Of a stretch of 64,000 nt of DNA, positions 39,401-49,445 are shown in pieces. The position numbers were made by a program, and so were the translations under genes. Within the stretch, counting starts at the first letter, position 1; each line of letters starts with the position of its first letter. Location: assembly GCF_001742145.1 (NCBI RefSeq), contig NZ_CP015749.1:868001-932000 (forward strand), written 5' to 3'. Under the pieces are notes generated by a model. The model saw nothing but the letters and a program-made list of their open reading frames with translations. It ran no database searches and was not told where the DNA came from. This DNA comes from Pectobacterium parmentieri. Lineage in GTDB: Bacteria > Pseudomonadota > Gammaproteobacteria > Enterobacterales > Enterobacteriaceae.

Positions 39401-40421
39401 GACGAACGGGCTCATTGGCGCGATTGGTCTCCTCGTTGCGCACGTCCTCAAAACGCAGTGTGACCGGCATCCCTTGTCGTAAGCCGTCATCGGGATCGTT
39501 AACCACAATACGCAGGCGATAAACCAGATCGGTGCGAAGATCTTCGGTTTCAACGCTCTTTGGCGTGAATTCGGCGCTTGGCGAGACAAAACCGATTTTG
39601 CCATGATAAGGCTGGTTTGGACGGCCATCGGTGTAAATCAGCATTTGGCTACCGGGTACAACGCGACCGAGTTCTTTCTCGCTGACATAGGCGCGTACCC
39701 AAACGGGGCGAGTTAGAGAGAGGGTGAAAACGGTGCTGCCCGCCGTCAGCATACTGCCTTTTTCGGCGGCACGGGTGAGGATCACGCCGGGAGACGGTGC
39801 AAGCAGTTCAGTGTCCTGCCTATCTAATTCAGCTTGTGCCAGTCCTGCTTCGGCCTGTGCTACCGTCGCCTGTGCCGCGGCGATTTCCTGTGGCCGGTTG
39901 CCGCGCTCAAACTGGGTTAATTTGTCTTTCGCTGCCTGTAGTGTTGCTAGCGCCTGATTACGTGCCGTTCTGGCATCATCCAGCATGTCGGCGGAAATGG
40001 CGCGTTTATCCCACAGTCCCTGCTGACGTTGATAGAAACTGTTGGCATAGTCATAGGCAGCCTGGCTTTGGGCAACCTGAGAGCGTACCTGCGCGATCTC
40101 TTCCTGTCGGTAGCCTTCCTGTGCCAGTTGAAGCTGTGCCTGCGCGCTGGCGAGATTCGCCTGTGCCTGATGCTGTGCATTCATGTAAGGCGCGGCGTCG
40201 AGCGTTGCCAGCGGCTGGCCTGCTTGTACGGTATCTCCCTCGTCAACCTTCAATTCAGCGACTCTGCCGCCGACGCGGAAGGCCAGATTGACGGTGCGGA
40301 TATCCACATTACCGTAGAGCGTGAGTGGTTTTTCCTGCTGCTGTTGGTGGTGATAGAAACCGTAACCTGCACCGAGCAGGACAAGAACGAGGGCGGCGAG
40401 CGCCAGTTTTCTCTTGTTCAT
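39393..40421 (-). CDS. ybhG: HlyD-family membrane fusion protein YbhG
   Basis: 342-residue periplasmic adaptor of the YbhGFSR exporter. The N-terminal anchor ([18 protein letters not shown]) is followed by a biotinyl-lipoyl half ([20 protein letters not shown]), a long alanine/glutamine-rich coiled-coil hairpin (about residues 80-210) and the second lipoyl half ([16 protein letters not shown]). Start ATG 40421. First gene of the operon; the TetR-type regulator cecR that precedes it in E. coli is not here. Confidence 0.93.
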   Translation of the reverse strand: MNKRKLALAALVLVLLGAGYGFYHHQQQQEKPLTLYGNVDIRTVNLAFRVGGRVAELKVDEGDTVQAGQPLATLDAAPYMNAQHQAQANLASAQAQLQLAQEGYRQEEIAQVRSQVAQSQAAYDYANSFYQRQQGLWDKRAISADMLDDARTARNQALATLQAAKDKLTQFERGNRPQEIAAAQATVAQAEAGLAQAELDRQDTELLAPSPGVILTRAAEKGSMLTAGSTVFTLSLTRPVWVRAYVSEKELGRVVPGSQMLIYTDGRPNQPYHGKIGFVSPSAEFTPKSVETEDLRTDLVYRLRIVVNDPDDGLRQGMPVTLRFEDVRNEETNRANEPVRHD

Positions 40422-40691
40422 CACGCATAATTCCTTGTTTATCAGCGGTGAGCTTGTCAACGGTAGCGATCCCGCCGGCCGTTCAAAGGACGCGTCGTCT
40501 CTTATTTCTATAAGATCTTAATCATATGACGGGTTACAGAGGTTTATGGCGATTTATAGCGATCTGCCTCACAAAAATACAGGTCTCCAATCGATGGTTC
40601 TCACGTATGACCGCTCGTATCCGGCATAACACCTTATTTTTGTTAAGGAGTTGAAAATTAACTGTAGCTATTGTAATTAATTCAATTGAAT
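40422..40691. other. Intergenic region between ybhG and the siderophore receptor
   Basis: Divergent promoter region. No gene is supported; an 83-codon minus-strand frame lacks coding character. The part nearest the Fur box is very AT-rich and should hold promoters in both directions, but I could not fix their elements. Confidence 0.4.
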
Positions 40692-40710
40692 GATAATAAT
40701 TGTTATTAGC
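40692..40710 (+). promoter_or_regulatory. Fur box
   Basis: GATAATAATTGTTATTAGC agrees with the 19-bp Fur consensus at 14 positions, and its core ATAATAATTGTTAT is nearly symmetric. It lies 222 bp before the receptor start. Iron-replete Fur would repress transcription starting here. Confidence 0.75.
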
Positions 40711-40755
40711 AATTACATTTTTATTGGTACTGATATCGTGGTTTGGCAGCATTGA

Positions 40756-40853
40756 GGTTATGCCACAGGGGGATAACCCCAGCATTCACTGTCAGAACCG
40801 ATAGCAACCCGCCAAAGTGTTTCGCGTAAGGCGAAGCATTTTGGCATTTTTTT
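40756..40853 (+). terminator. Strong terminator in the receptor leader (attenuator or sRNA end)
   Basis: A first hairpin GGTTAT/ATAACC (40756-40761, 40773-40778) is followed by a long hairpin at 40811-40845. The latter has 15 paired bases (two G-U wobbles), a short loop around GTAA, and then ATTTTTTT. It is oriented with the receptor gene yet lies 79 bp before its start and downstream of the Fur box. Either it attenuates the receptor mRNA, or it ends a Fur-controlled small RNA of roughly 100-150 nt. Confidence 0.75.
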
Positions 40854-40931
40854 GTCTGTGCTGCGGTGAGTGGTCTGTCATAGGCAATGGCTTTTATTCA
40901 CGGTTGGATATTTAACCAAAGGGGAAGGACA

Positions 40932-43046
40932 GTGAACCAGATGCGCACTTTACTTGCATTGATGCCATGCGTGCTGATTGCTCCGGCGTATGCACAGGAT
41001 GACACGACCAAAAAGGGTGATTCGAGCGGTGATGAGATGGTGATTACCGCCTCACGCTCGAATATCCAGCAGCAGAAAGCGCCGCAGGTGGTCACGGTGA
41101 TTACCAAAGAGCAAATCGAGCAGCAGATGCAGGTCACCTCCGACTCGTCGCAAATTCTAAGCAATCTGCTGCCTTCGTTCTCCCCTAGCCGTCAGAAAAT
41201 GAGCGGCGGCGGTGAAACCTTCCGCGGTCGTGCTGCTCTGGTGATGATCGACGGCATTCCTCAGTCCAACCCGTTACGTCCGACCGGGCGTGAGATGCAC
41301 ACGATAGACTACTCGATGGTCGAGCGCATCGAAGTCATCCACGGCGCGAATGCCACCAACGGCATGGGTGCGACGGGGGGCGTGATTAATATCATTACTC
41401 GTCGACCGGAAAATGGCTCATTTAATCAGCACGTCAACGTGCAAACCACGATCCCGACGGAAAAGATTCGCGGCGAAACCGCCAGCTATAAAACCACCTA
41501 TCGGGTGGATGGACGCGAGGATTATCTCGATTATCTGTTCGCGATTGGCTATGAGAATCAGGGGCTGTATCTGGACGGCAACAATCGGCCTGTCGGTGTG
41601 GATAATACCCAGGGCGATACCATGGATTCCCGCGCTTACGACTTATTAGCAAAAGTCGGGTATTGGCTGGATGACTATCAGCGCATTCAACTGAGCGTGA
41701 ACCGCTATAACATTAAAAATGAGAATAACTATCTGAGCGTGGATGGTATCCGTAGCCAGGGGATCCCGACGACGTCAGTACGGGGTACACCACGGGGTGA
41801 AGCACCCCATAACAGCATATGGACGACCGGCTTTACTTACGAAAACCATGATCTTGCAGGAATGAAACTGTCGGCTCTGCTTTTTAACCAGCGCTATGAA
41901 GCATTATTTGGCGCGACGAATTCATCTTCTTTTCAGGATACGTCGATTGCTCCAGACAAAACGCTTTACGATCAATCTCGCTCAGTAGCCAATAAATACG
42001 GCACCAAGCTGGCGCTGACCAAGGACGATTTACTGGACGACACCCTGAAAGTCACGGTCGGTTTCGATACCCTGTACGATAAGGGTAAACAAGACCTCTA
42101 CCTGACCAAGCGTACCTATGTGCCGGAAACGGAATACACCAACTATTCCCCGTTTATTCAGGGTGAATATCAACTGCTGGATAACGTCACGTTGCACGCG
42201 GGAATTCGTCATGAAATCGCCAAGCTGAAGGTCGGCGACTATCAAACGCTGGCGTCTAACAATGGCGTGACAGTACAAGGCGGTAGTCCGAAATTTAATG
42301 AAACGCTGTATAACGCGGGTATCGTCTATGCGGCGACGGATTCGCTGAGTCTGTTTGCCAACTACTCGGAAGGGTTCGGTATGCCGGATGTGGGGCGTGC
42401 GTTGCGGACCATCAAACGTTCAGGCGTTAGTCTGAAAAACTTTGACGGTTTTAAGCCTGTTGTGACGGATAACGTAGAGACAGGGTTCCGTTTTAAGCGG
42501 GATAAGTTTGATTTTGAAGCCAGCTATTATGAGTCCAAATCGAAACTGGGCGAAAACGTGACGGAGAGTGGTGGCGTATTTTTGTCCGAACGCCGGCGCA
42601 CACAGATTCGCGGTGTTGAAGTGACCGCGGGCTATCAGATCAACGAGCAGCACAAAGTTAATGCTTCCTATGCGCACAGCGAAGGAAAGTATGACGACAA
42701 TAAAGATGGCAAAGTGGATAAAAAATTCAACGGCCTGAATATTGCACCGGATCGCTTGATTACCAGTTGGTCGGCGAACTGGAATGATAAGTGGAGTTCG
42801 TTCGTGCAGGCGAATTATGCCTTTGGCCGCAGTTTTGACGATGCGGGTATGGCGTTTGATGGTTACCTATTGATGGATGCTGCCGTGGGTTACAAGCTGC
42901 CGTATGGTCGCCTCAACGTGGCGGTGGCGAACCTGCTGGATAAACAGTACATCACCTACTATTCGCAGGCGGGGCTTGTTAACGATACGCGCTATTTCTC
43001 CGGGCGCGGCCGCGCGGTAACGCTGGGTTATTCGATTGATTTCTAA
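40932..43046 (+). CDS. TonB-dependent ferric-siderophore receptor
   Basis: Outer-membrane receptor, 704 residues from GTG 40932 (GGGGA six bases upstream); the ATG 40941 is a close alternative. Signal peptide ends near APAYA/QDD. TonB box candidate DEMVITA, then the plug domain with TVITKEQIEQQM, ETFRGRAALVMIDGIPQ, and VERIEVIHGANATNGMGATGGVINIIT. The barrel contains the NYSEGFGMPDVGRAL segment and ends in ..LGYSIDF with terminal Phe. It starts an operon with a full ABC importer and reductase. No siderophore synthesis genes are nearby, so the ligand is unknown; it may be a xenosiderophore. Confidence 0.92.
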   Translation: MNQMRTLLALMPCVLIAPAYAQDDTTKKGDSSGDEMVITASRSNIQQQKAPQVVTVITKEQIEQQMQVTSDSSQILSNLLPSFSPSRQKMSGGGETFRGRAALVMIDGIPQSNPLRPTGREMHTIDYSMVERIEVIHGANATNGMGATGGVINIITRRPENGSFNQHVNVQTTIPTEKIRGETASYKTTYRVDGREDYLDYLFAIGYENQGLYLDGNNRPVGVDNTQGDTMDSRAYDLLAKVGYWLDDYQRIQLSVNRYNIKNENNYLSVDGIRSQGIPTTSVRGTPRGEAPHNSIWTTGFTYENHDLAGMKLSALLFNQRYEALFGATNSSSFQDTSIAPDKTLYDQSRSVANKYGTKLALTKDDLLDDTLKVTVGFDTLYDKGKQDLYLTKRTYVPETEYTNYSPFIQGEYQLLDNVTLHAGIRHEIAKLKVGDYQTLASNNGVTVQGGSPKFNETLYNAGIVYAATDSLSLFANYSEGFGMPDVGRALRTIKRSGVSLKNFDGFKPVVTDNVETGFRFKRDKFDFEASYYESKSKLGENVTESGGVFLSERRRTQIRGVEVTAGYQINEQHKVNASYAHSEGKYDDNKDGKVDKKFNGLNIAPDRLITSWSANWNDKWSSFVQANYAFGRSFDDAGMAFDGYLLMDAAVGYKLPYGRLNVAVANLLDKQYITYYSQAGLVNDTRYFSGRGRAVTLGYSIDF

Positions 43047-44046
43047 GCTTAACCGATTTAATTCCGTTCTCAATTCAGCAACACGGCAGCGTTTTACGCT
43101 GGCCGTGTTGTTGCCTTTTCTGCTGGTGACGTTAGTGCAGGCGGCAGAACCATCGCGTCAGATTCAGCATGCGCTGGGCGTGACCACTGTGACAGGGACA
43201 CCGCTGCGCATCGTGACGCTGTTTCAGGGTGCGACCGACTCCGCTGTCGCATTGGGTATCAAGCCGATTGGCGTGGTGGAATCGTGGACGGAGAAGCCGA
43301 TTTACCGCTATTTGCGTCCGGCTTTGCAGGACGTGGCGCTGGTTGGGCTGGAAACGCAGCCTAGTCTGGAAACTATCGCGTTACTCAAGCCCGATCTCAT
43401 CGTGGCGTCTACCTTTCGGCATGAGAAAATTTACGGTCTGCTGTCGCAGATCGCGCCGACGATTGCGCTGGATAGGGTGTCGGAATTTAAGGATACGGTC
43501 CGGATGATGGGCGTCGCGCTGAACAGAGAAGATAAGGCGAACGAGATTTTATCCCACTGGGATCGGCGTGTGAATGCGCTGCGTGATCGGTTGAAAACCC
43601 GGTTCGGCGCGCGCTGGCCGCTCAGCGTGTCCATTCTCGAATTTCGTGAAGATCATATGCGCAGCTATTTGCCCGCCAGCTTTGCCGGATCGGTACTGGC
43701 GGAAATCGGTTTTGTCTGGTCGCGGCCCGAAAGCTATACGTCGGGCGTGATGCAAAAACTCACCAGCAAGGAGAGCATTCCGGTGGTGGACGCCGATCTG
43801 TTCTTTGTTTTACTACGCTCAGACAAGCCGGCGGTGGCACAGAACTACCGGGATTGGCAGGCTCACCCGCTCTGGCAGCGGCTGCGGGCGTCTCGGCAGC
43901 AACAGGTGTATCCGGTGGATAACGTGGCCTGGAGCCTGTCTGGCGGTATTTTGGGGGCGAATCATATGCTGGATGATATCGAACGACAGTTTGCCGCTCC
44001 TGCGGGTAAAAAAAGCAATATTGCAAGGGAGAGCACGACACGATGA
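43036..44046 (+). CDS. Periplasmic ferric-siderophore binding protein
   Basis: 336 residues, helical-backbone (FecB/FhuD-type) binding protein. The start is probably TTG 43036, inside the end of the receptor gene; it leaves room for a signal peptide ([19 protein letters not shown]). Seen: [24 protein letters not shown] at the first lobe, [16 protein letters not shown], and the second lobe with [25 protein letters not shown]. It captures the ferric siderophore delivered by the receptor. Its stop overlaps the next permease start. Confidence 0.9.
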   Translation: MISKLNRFNSVLNSATRQRFTLAVLLPFLLVTLVQAAEPSRQIQHALGVTTVTGTPLRIVTLFQGATDSAVALGIKPIGVVESWTEKPIYRYLRPALQDVALVGLETQPSLETIALLKPDLIVASTFRHEKIYGLLSQIAPTIALDRVSEFKDTVRMMGVALNREDKANEILSHWDRRVNALRDRLKTRFGARWPLSVSILEFREDHMRSYLPASFAGSVLAEIGFVWSRPESYTSGVMQKLTSKESIPVVDADLFFVLLRSDKPAVAQNYRDWQAHPLWQRLRASRQQQVYPVDNVAWSLSGGILGANHMLDDIERQFAAPAGKKSNIARESTTR

Positions 44047-45032
44047 GACAGAGCATCGTGACGGCAGCGGGTATCGCATTATTGCTGCTGAGTATCGTCG
44101 CCAGCCTGATGCTGGGACAGACCACGATTTCATTTGGTGCGGTGTTCAACGCGCTATTCCATTACGATCCGCAGCAGATCGATCAGATACTGGTGTTGAC
44201 GACTCGCCTGTCACGGACGGTGATTGCCGTCGTTGTTGGTGCCAGTCTTGCTGTTGCCGGTGCTTTAATGCAGGCGTTGACGCGTAATCCGCTGGCATCG
44301 CCGGGGATATTCGGCATTAATGCTGGAGCCATGTTTTCTGTCGTGCTGCTGTCCTCGCTGTTGACCTTTTCCTCGCAGGTAGCGCTGGCCTGGACGGCCT
44401 ATCTGGGCGCGGCTGTGGCTGGCGTCATGGTGTATGCGCTGGGAACGCTCGGCAATGCGCGTTCCAGTCACTTACGCATCGTGCTGGCTGGTGCCGCGAT
44501 TAGCGCACTGTTTATCTCGTTTACGCAGGCGCTGCTGGTGATCAATCAGGACGGGTTGGACAGCATGCTGTTCTGGCTGGCCGGTTCGGTGTCTGGGCGC
44601 AATCTGTCGATGTTGTTGCCGCTGCTGCCATACTTTGTTATCGCACTCTTCCTCGCGCTGCTGCTGGCACGTCACTTGAATATTCTGGTGGCGGGCGACG
44701 AGATCGCCAAAGGGCTGGGACAGCGTACCGCGCTGGTGCGTGCGTTGTCCGGGCTGTGCGTGATCGGGCTGGCGGGCGGCGCGGTGGCGATAGCCGGAAA
44801 TATCGGTTTTGTCGGGCTGATCGTGCCGCATATTGTGCGTCGCGTGCTGTCTGCCGATCACCGCTGGCTGTTGCCCGGCTGCGCGATTTTCGGTGCCACG
44901 CTGTTGCTGCTGGCGGATGTCGCTTCGCGTCTGCTGATCGTGCCGCAGGAAGTGCCGGTTGGCGCAATGACTGCGCTGCTGGGCGCGCCTTTCTTCATTT
45001 ATCTGGCGAGAAGGGGGATGCGGTATGGATAA
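44043..45032 (+). CDS. Fe-siderophore ABC permease (FecCD family), first subunit
   Basis: 329-residue BtuC/FecCD-type permease with about nine to ten helices. Signature stretches: [69 protein letters not shown] (split here only for reading) and [21 protein letters not shown]. It starts 4 bases inside the binding-protein gene and overlaps the second permease by 8 bases. Confidence 0.93.
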   Translation: MRQSIVTAAGIALLLLSIVASLMLGQTTISFGAVFNALFHYDPQQIDQILVLTTRLSRTVIAVVVGASLAVAGALMQALTRNPLASPGIFGINAGAMFSVVLLSSLLTFSSQVALAWTAYLGAAVAGVMVYALGTLGNARSSHLRIVLAGAAISALFISFTQALLVINQDGLDSMLFWLAGSVSGRNLSMLLPLLPYFVIALFLALLLARHLNILVAGDEIAKGLGQRTALVRALSGLCVIGLAGGAVAIAGNIGFVGLIVPHIVRRVLSADHRWLLPGCAIFGATLLLLADVASRLLIVPQEVPVGAMTALLGAPFFIYLARRGMRYG

Positions 45033-46056
45033 GGTGTATACCGTGCGCGTGGGAATGGTCTCGCGTCAGATTGATCGCCGCACGTCTGCGGTGGCGCTGT
45101 CGCTCCTGCTGGTGTTGCTAGCCGTCGTGTTCCTGTCGCTGTCATTAGGGCAGGTGGTGCTGTCTCCCACGCAGGTGATGTCAGCGCTGCTGGGAAAAGC
45201 AGACAGCGGCGTGCGTTTTATCGTCAACGATCTGCGTTTGCCGCGTGCGCTGCTGGCACTGCTGGTCGGCGGCGCGCTAGCGATATCCGGCTTGATTCTG
45301 CAAAGCATCGTGCGCAATCCGCTGGCCTCGCCGGATATTCTCGGGATTACCAGCGGCGCATCGGCGGCAGCGGTATTCTTCCTCTCGTTTCTGGCGACGG
45401 CGATAAGCCAGCGTTGGCTTCCACTGGCGGCAATGGGTGGGGCGTGGGTTACCGCGATTGCCATTTACCTACTGGCCTGGAAGCAGGGCGCATCGCCGCT
45501 GCGCTTGGTGTTGGTTGGGGTTGGGCTGTCCGCCATCATGGGCGCGGCGGTCACGATGATGCTGGTGTTTAGCCCGATCGGAACGACATTGACGGCCTAT
45601 GTGTGGCTGACGGGCAGTATTTACGGCGCACAGTGGCAGCATGTGTCGGCGCTGGCGGGTTGGTTGCTGCTTGGCGCACCGTTTTTGGCGGGGCTGGCGC
45701 GGCATGTCAACGTGCATGAGTTGGATGATGCGCTGGCCTGCGGCGTCGGTCAGTCTGTCGGGCGTATCCGGCTTGCGTTGTTAACACTAAGCGTCGCGCT
45801 GGCAGGGGCAGCGATTGCTTATGCCGGTGCGATGGCATTTGTCGGCCTGTTGGCACCGCATATTGCGAAAAAGCTGGCAAGCCGTTCATTCCCCGGCTTG
45901 GCGCTGGTGTCAGCGCTGACGGGCGGTTTATTGGTGATGGTGGCCGATTTACTTGGCCGCACCGCGTTCCTGCCGCTGGATCTACCTGCTGGCATCTTTA
46001 TCTCCGTCCTAGGAACGCCTTTCTTTATCTATCTATTGCTTCGGCAACGCTATTGA
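45025..46056 (+). CDS. Fe-siderophore ABC permease (FecCD family), second subunit
   Basis: 343-residue partner permease. Family signatures [37 protein letters not shown], the coupling region with [18 protein letters not shown], and [20 protein letters not shown]. Two dissimilar permease genes in tandem is the FecC-FecD arrangement. Confidence 0.93.
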   Translation: MDKVYTVRVGMVSRQIDRRTSAVALSLLLVLLAVVFLSLSLGQVVLSPTQVMSALLGKADSGVRFIVNDLRLPRALLALLVGGALAISGLILQSIVRNPLASPDILGITSGASAAAVFFLSFLATAISQRWLPLAAMGGAWVTAIAIYLLAWKQGASPLRLVLVGVGLSAIMGAAVTMMLVFSPIGTTLTAYVWLTGSIYGAQWQHVSALAGWLLLGAPFLAGLARHVNVHELDDALACGVGQSVGRIRLALLTLSVALAGAAIAYAGAMAFVGLLAPHIAKKLASRSFPGLALVSALTGGLLVMVADLLGRTAFLPLDLPAGIFISVLGTPFFIYLLLRQRY

Positions 46057-46068
46057 GATCGCCTGGTT

Positions 46069-46932
46069 ATGTTTTCAGATAATGTGTCTTCAAAGAGTAC
46101 GCTTCCCGCGAACAGTCGTTCCCGCGACGCAATTGCCAGCCACTCGCTGACGCTACGTTACGATAAGCAGATCGTGATTGACGCACTGGATATTGCGCTG
46201 CCAGCCCAGAAAATTTCAGTGCTGGTGGGGAGTAACGGCTGCGGCAAGAGTACATTATTGAAGTCATTCGCCCGCCTGCTGAAACCGACCAGCGGGACGA
46301 TTATTGTCAACGGGGCGGATATCCATCGGCAATCTACCGTTGAAGTGGCGAAATCGCTGGCGATTTTGCCGCAAACGCCAACAGCACCGGAAGGCTTGAC
46401 GGTCTATCAACTGGTGAAAATGGGGCGCTATCCGCACCAATCGTGGCTGAAACAGTGGTCGGAAACCGACGAGGAAAAAGTGCTTCAAGCGCTGCGCAGC
46501 ACGGGCGTGTTGGCATTAAAGGATCGCGCGGTGGATTCTCTGTCCGGCGGGCAGCGCCAGCGCGTCTGGATCGCCATGACGCTGGCGCAGGATACCGATA
46601 TCGTGTTGCTGGATGAGCCGACGACCTATCTCGATCTTGCGCATCAGATGGAGGTGCTGGATTTGCTACGGGAACTGAACGCTCAGCAGCAGAAAACCAT
46701 CGTCATGGTGCTGCACGATCTGAATTTGGCGTGCCGCTACGCGCATCACATGGTGGCCGTGCATAACCGGACGGTGTTTGCGCAGGGCAATCCACGCGAC
46801 ATTCTCACCGAAGCTACGGTAAAAACGGTGTTTAACCTGAACTGTCGCATCATCGACGATCCATTTTTCGGTACACCGTTGTGCATTCCATTTGGGCGCG
46901 AGGCGGTGGAGGCTGCGACTGATGTCGGCTAA
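46069..46932 (+). CDS. Fe-siderophore ABC importer ATP-binding protein
   Basis: 287-residue FecE/FepC-type ATPase. Walker A VGSNGCGKSTLLKS, Q-loop LPQTPTAPEG, signature [10 protein letters not shown], Walker B DIVLLDEPTTYLDL and switch histidine in VLHDLNLACRYAHH are all visible. Starts 12 bp after the second permease. Confidence 0.95.
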   Translation: MFSDNVSSKSTLPANSRSRDAIASHSLTLRYDKQIVIDALDIALPAQKISVLVGSNGCGKSTLLKSFARLLKPTSGTIIVNGADIHRQSTVEVAKSLAILPQTPTAPEGLTVYQLVKMGRYPHQSWLKQWSETDEEKVLQALRSTGVLALKDRAVDSLSGGQRQRVWIAMTLAQDTDIVLLDEPTTYLDLAHQMEVLDLLRELNAQQQKTIVMVLHDLNLACRYAHHMVAVHNRTVFAQGNPRDILTEATVKTVFNLNCRIIDDPFFGTPLCIPFGREAVEAATDVG

Positions 46933-47734
46933 CCGCCTGACGGCACCGCAGTGGGCGATGCTCTCCGGCACGCTGCAATTAACGGATGCTTCGCTGCGGG
47001 CAGGCTATGACAGTTGCCCGAGCCGTAGGGTGTTGGAACCTGATTATTGCCGCTGGCTGCTGGAAACGTTGACGCCGCCGTTGTTGTCACCGTCGATCAA
47101 GATTACCGCGTCACTACTGGCGAAGCGGATAGGGTTCTTAACCACAGCCGCCAGCCTGTACACGATGTCGGTGTATAACAAAGGGCTGAACATGACGCTG
47201 GATAACAGCGTGTTGGAATTCGGACACCAGCGTCTATGGACATCGACCATGCCACTTTACGATCTTACGGTGTCTCAACCAGAAATAGGGCGGCGGGAGG
47301 CGTGGCGCGATAGTCTGTTCGACACGCTATTTGCTCAACACCTGTCGCCGATCTTGCATTCGCTATCTGCGGTGTCGGGCGCGCCACTGCGCATTCTGTG
47401 GGAAAACGTCGCGGTACGGGTATTTTCATTATACGAACAGCGCATTGAGTGGGACGATCCGGCGGCGGTGTGCTCACCGGGAATGACGCTGGCACAACAG
47501 GTGCAACAGGACTTTGACGCCTTGCTGGCTGCGCCCGGCGAATGTTTTGGCTGTGATGATAATCCGCTGAAACCGTTCTTTCGTGCGAAAACACGGGTTC
47601 CTGTCGCGGGGCGTTCGGTGAGCTTTCGTGAAGTGCGCTTTCGCCGCACCTGCTGTTTTTATTACAAGGCATCGCAGCCGCAGGAATATTGCAATAACTG
47701 CCCCTTATTGCGCCCTACCAGAAAAACGGGCTGA
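46922..47734 (+). CDS. FhuF-like siderophore-iron reductase
   Basis: 270 residues from ATG 46922, overlapping the ATPase gene by 11 bases. The C-terminus holds the FhuF-type [2Fe-2S] ligand set: RRTCCFYYKASQ...EYCNNCPLL (two adjacent cysteines, then CxxC). FhuF-family proteins reduce cytoplasmic ferric siderophores to release iron. Placement as last gene of the import operon fits that job. The N-terminal half is poorly conserved in this family and I recognised no motif there. Confidence 0.85.
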   Translation: MSANRLTAPQWAMLSGTLQLTDASLRAGYDSCPSRRVLEPDYCRWLLETLTPPLLSPSIKITASLLAKRIGFLTTAASLYTMSVYNKGLNMTLDNSVLEFGHQRLWTSTMPLYDLTVSQPEIGRREAWRDSLFDTLFAQHLSPILHSLSAVSGAPLRILWENVAVRVFSLYEQRIEWDDPAAVCSPGMTLAQQVQQDFDALLAAPGECFGCDDNPLKPFFRAKTRVPVAGRSVSFREVRFRRTCCFYYKASQPQEYCNNCPLLRPTRKTG

Positions 47735-47834
47735 CACAGATAAAAATCCCTTAGTGGTCAGAATCTCTGCTACAATCGTCGGCAGTCATGCACCGTAGTT
47801 GTGCTCGTTCACCGTGGTTGTTGCGTATGTCGTT

Positions 47835-47865
47835 GTTACGTGAAGTGTTACGTAAGTTGTTACGT
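47835..47865. repeat. Three GTTACGT repeats at 12-bp period
   Basis: GTTACGT at 47835, 47847 and 47859, exactly 12 bp apart, 91 bp before the rhlE start. A looser repeat CACCGT(A/G)GTTGT occurs twice just upstream (47791 and 47810). Could be a phased protein-binding array or simple sequence expansion. Confidence 0.6.
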
Positions 47866-47955
47866 TAATAGTGGCCCGCCAAACCCGTCTTATTGACCCT
47901 CTGAAAACTACACCGGCTGCTGTCCGGTCAGAGCGGATCTGGAGTTGTTCTTTTT

Positions 47956-49386
47956 ATGTCATTTGATTCTCTCGGCCTGAGTGCCGATATTCTGCGTGCG
48001 ATTGAAGAGCAGGGTTATCGCGATCCTACACCTGTTCAGCGTCAGGCGATCCCTGTCGTGCTGGAAGGGCGCGATTTAATGGCCAGCGCCCAAACGGGAA
48101 CGGGCAAAACGGCAGGTTTTACGCTGCCACTATTGCAACTGTTGACCAGTCGTGAAGCGCAGCATAAAGGGAAAGGTCGTCGTCCAGTACGCGCGCTGAT
48201 CCTGACGCCAACCCGCGAATTGGCAGCGCAGATTGATGAGAACGTGAAGGCGTATAGTAAATATTTACCCCTGCGTTCACTGGTCGTATTCGGCGGCGTG
48301 AGTATTAACCCGCAGATGATGAAGCTGCGCGGCGGTGTGGATATTCTGGTGGCGACGCCTGGGCGTCTGCTCGATCTGGAACATCAGCGCGCCGTTGACC
48401 TGTCACAGATCGAAATTCTGGTGCTGGATGAAGCGGACCGTATGCTGGATATGGGCTTCATTCACGATATTCGTCGTGTACTGGCGAAGCTGCCAGCTAA
48501 ACGCCAAAACCTGCTGTTCTCCGCGACCTTCTCGGATGAGATCAAAGCGCTGGCGAACAAATTGCTGACTAATCCAGCCTCGGTTGAAGTCGTGCGTCGT
48601 AATACACCGTCTGAACTGGTTACGCAGCACGTACATTTTGTCGATAAGCGCCGCAAGCGTGAACTGCTATCTCAGTTGATTGGTGAAAATAACTGGCAGC
48701 AGGTGCTGGTCTTTACCCGTACCAAGCACGGGGCTAACCACCTGGCTGAACTGCTGGAAAAAGACGGTATCACCGCTGCGGCTATCCACGGCAATAAAAG
48801 CCAGGGCGCGCGTACTCGTGCGTTGGCAAACTTCAAAGACGGCAGCATTCGGGTGCTGGTCGCGACGGATATTGCTGCGCGTGGTCTGGATATCGACCAA
48901 CTGCCGCACGTGGTGAACTATGAACTGCCAAACGTGCCGGAAGATTACGTTCACCGTATTGGTCGTACCGGTCGTGCGGAAGCAACGGGCGAAGCGCTGT
49001 CTTTGGTGTGTGTCGATGAACACAAACTGCTGCGTGACATCGAACGTCTGCTGAAACGTGAGATTCCGCGTATTGCTGTCGAAGGCTACGAGCCGGATCC
49101 GTCCATCAAGGCAGAACCGATTGTGAATGGCCGTCAAGGTAACCGTGGCGGTGGCGGTGCGCGTAACGCGGCACCTCGTGCGCAGTCTGGCGCGCCGCGC
49201 GGTCAGTCCGAGCGTGGCGAACGTAGCCAAGGTCAGGGCGAACGCCGTTCAGCCGAGGGTAATCGCCAGCCGCGTAAAGCGGGCGGTAATAGCGATAGCC
49301 CGTGGGGTACTGGCGGAAAAGGCAATAGCGAAGGCCAGCGCCGCGCGCCGCGTCCGCAAAACCGCAGCAAGCCAGTGAACAAATAA
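47956..49386 (+). CDS. rhlE: ATP-dependent RNA helicase RhlE
   Basis: 476-residue DEAD-box helicase. Q motif [12 protein letters not shown], motif [17 protein letters not shown], motif [17 protein letters not shown], and motif [11 protein letters not shown], then a basic glycine/arginine-rich tail (about residues 390-476, [22 protein letters not shown]) as in RhlE. Acts in ribosome assembly and RNA decay. Monocistronic; its downstream terminator has been split by an IS element. Confidence 0.95.
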   Translation: MSFDSLGLSADILRAIEEQGYRDPTPVQRQAIPVVLEGRDLMASAQTGTGKTAGFTLPLLQLLTSREAQHKGKGRRPVRALILTPTRELAAQIDENVKAYSKYLPLRSLVVFGGVSINPQMMKLRGGVDILVATPGRLLDLEHQRAVDLSQIEILVLDEADRMLDMGFIHDIRRVLAKLPAKRQNLLFSATFSDEIKALANKLLTNPASVEVVRRNTPSELVTQHVHFVDKRRKRELLSQLIGENNWQQVLVFTRTKHGANHLAELLEKDGITAAAIHGNKSQGARTRALANFKDGSIRVLVATDIAARGLDIDQLPHVVNYELPNVPEDYVHRIGRTGRAEATGEALSLVCVDEHKLLRDIERLLKREIPRIAVEGYEPDPSIKAEPIVNGRQGNRGGGGARNAAPRAQSGAPRGQSERGERSQGQGERRSAEGNRQPRKAGGNSDSPWGTGGKGNSEGQRRAPRPQNRSKPVNK

Positions 49387-49409
49387 CATCGAAAGGGAGC
49401 CATTGGCTT

Positions 49410-49445
49410 AATGCCAGTCACTTAAGGTGACTGGCATTGTTTTTT
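49410..49445 (+). terminator. Terminator formed by the left end of the IS element
   Basis: AATGCCAGTCAC, loop TTAAG, GTGACTGGCATT (perfect 12-bp arms), then G and T6. It uses the inverted repeat itself and would stop rhlE transcripts about 25 nt past the stop codon, replacing the terminator that the insertion broke. Confidence 0.8.

Noticed and set aside
40534..40785. 83-codon minus-strand ORF between ybhG and the receptor
   Set aside because: It overlaps the Fur box and hairpin region; asparagine-rich composition reflects AT-rich noncoding DNA.
47835..47865. Possible CRISPR-like or plasmid iteron array
   Set aside because: Only three 7-bp units without spacers of CRISPR size and no replication gene; kept only as a promoter-proximal repeat.
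48667..49230. 187-codon minus-strand frame opposite rhlE
   Set aside because: Threonine/arginine-rich shadow of the rhlE coding strand.
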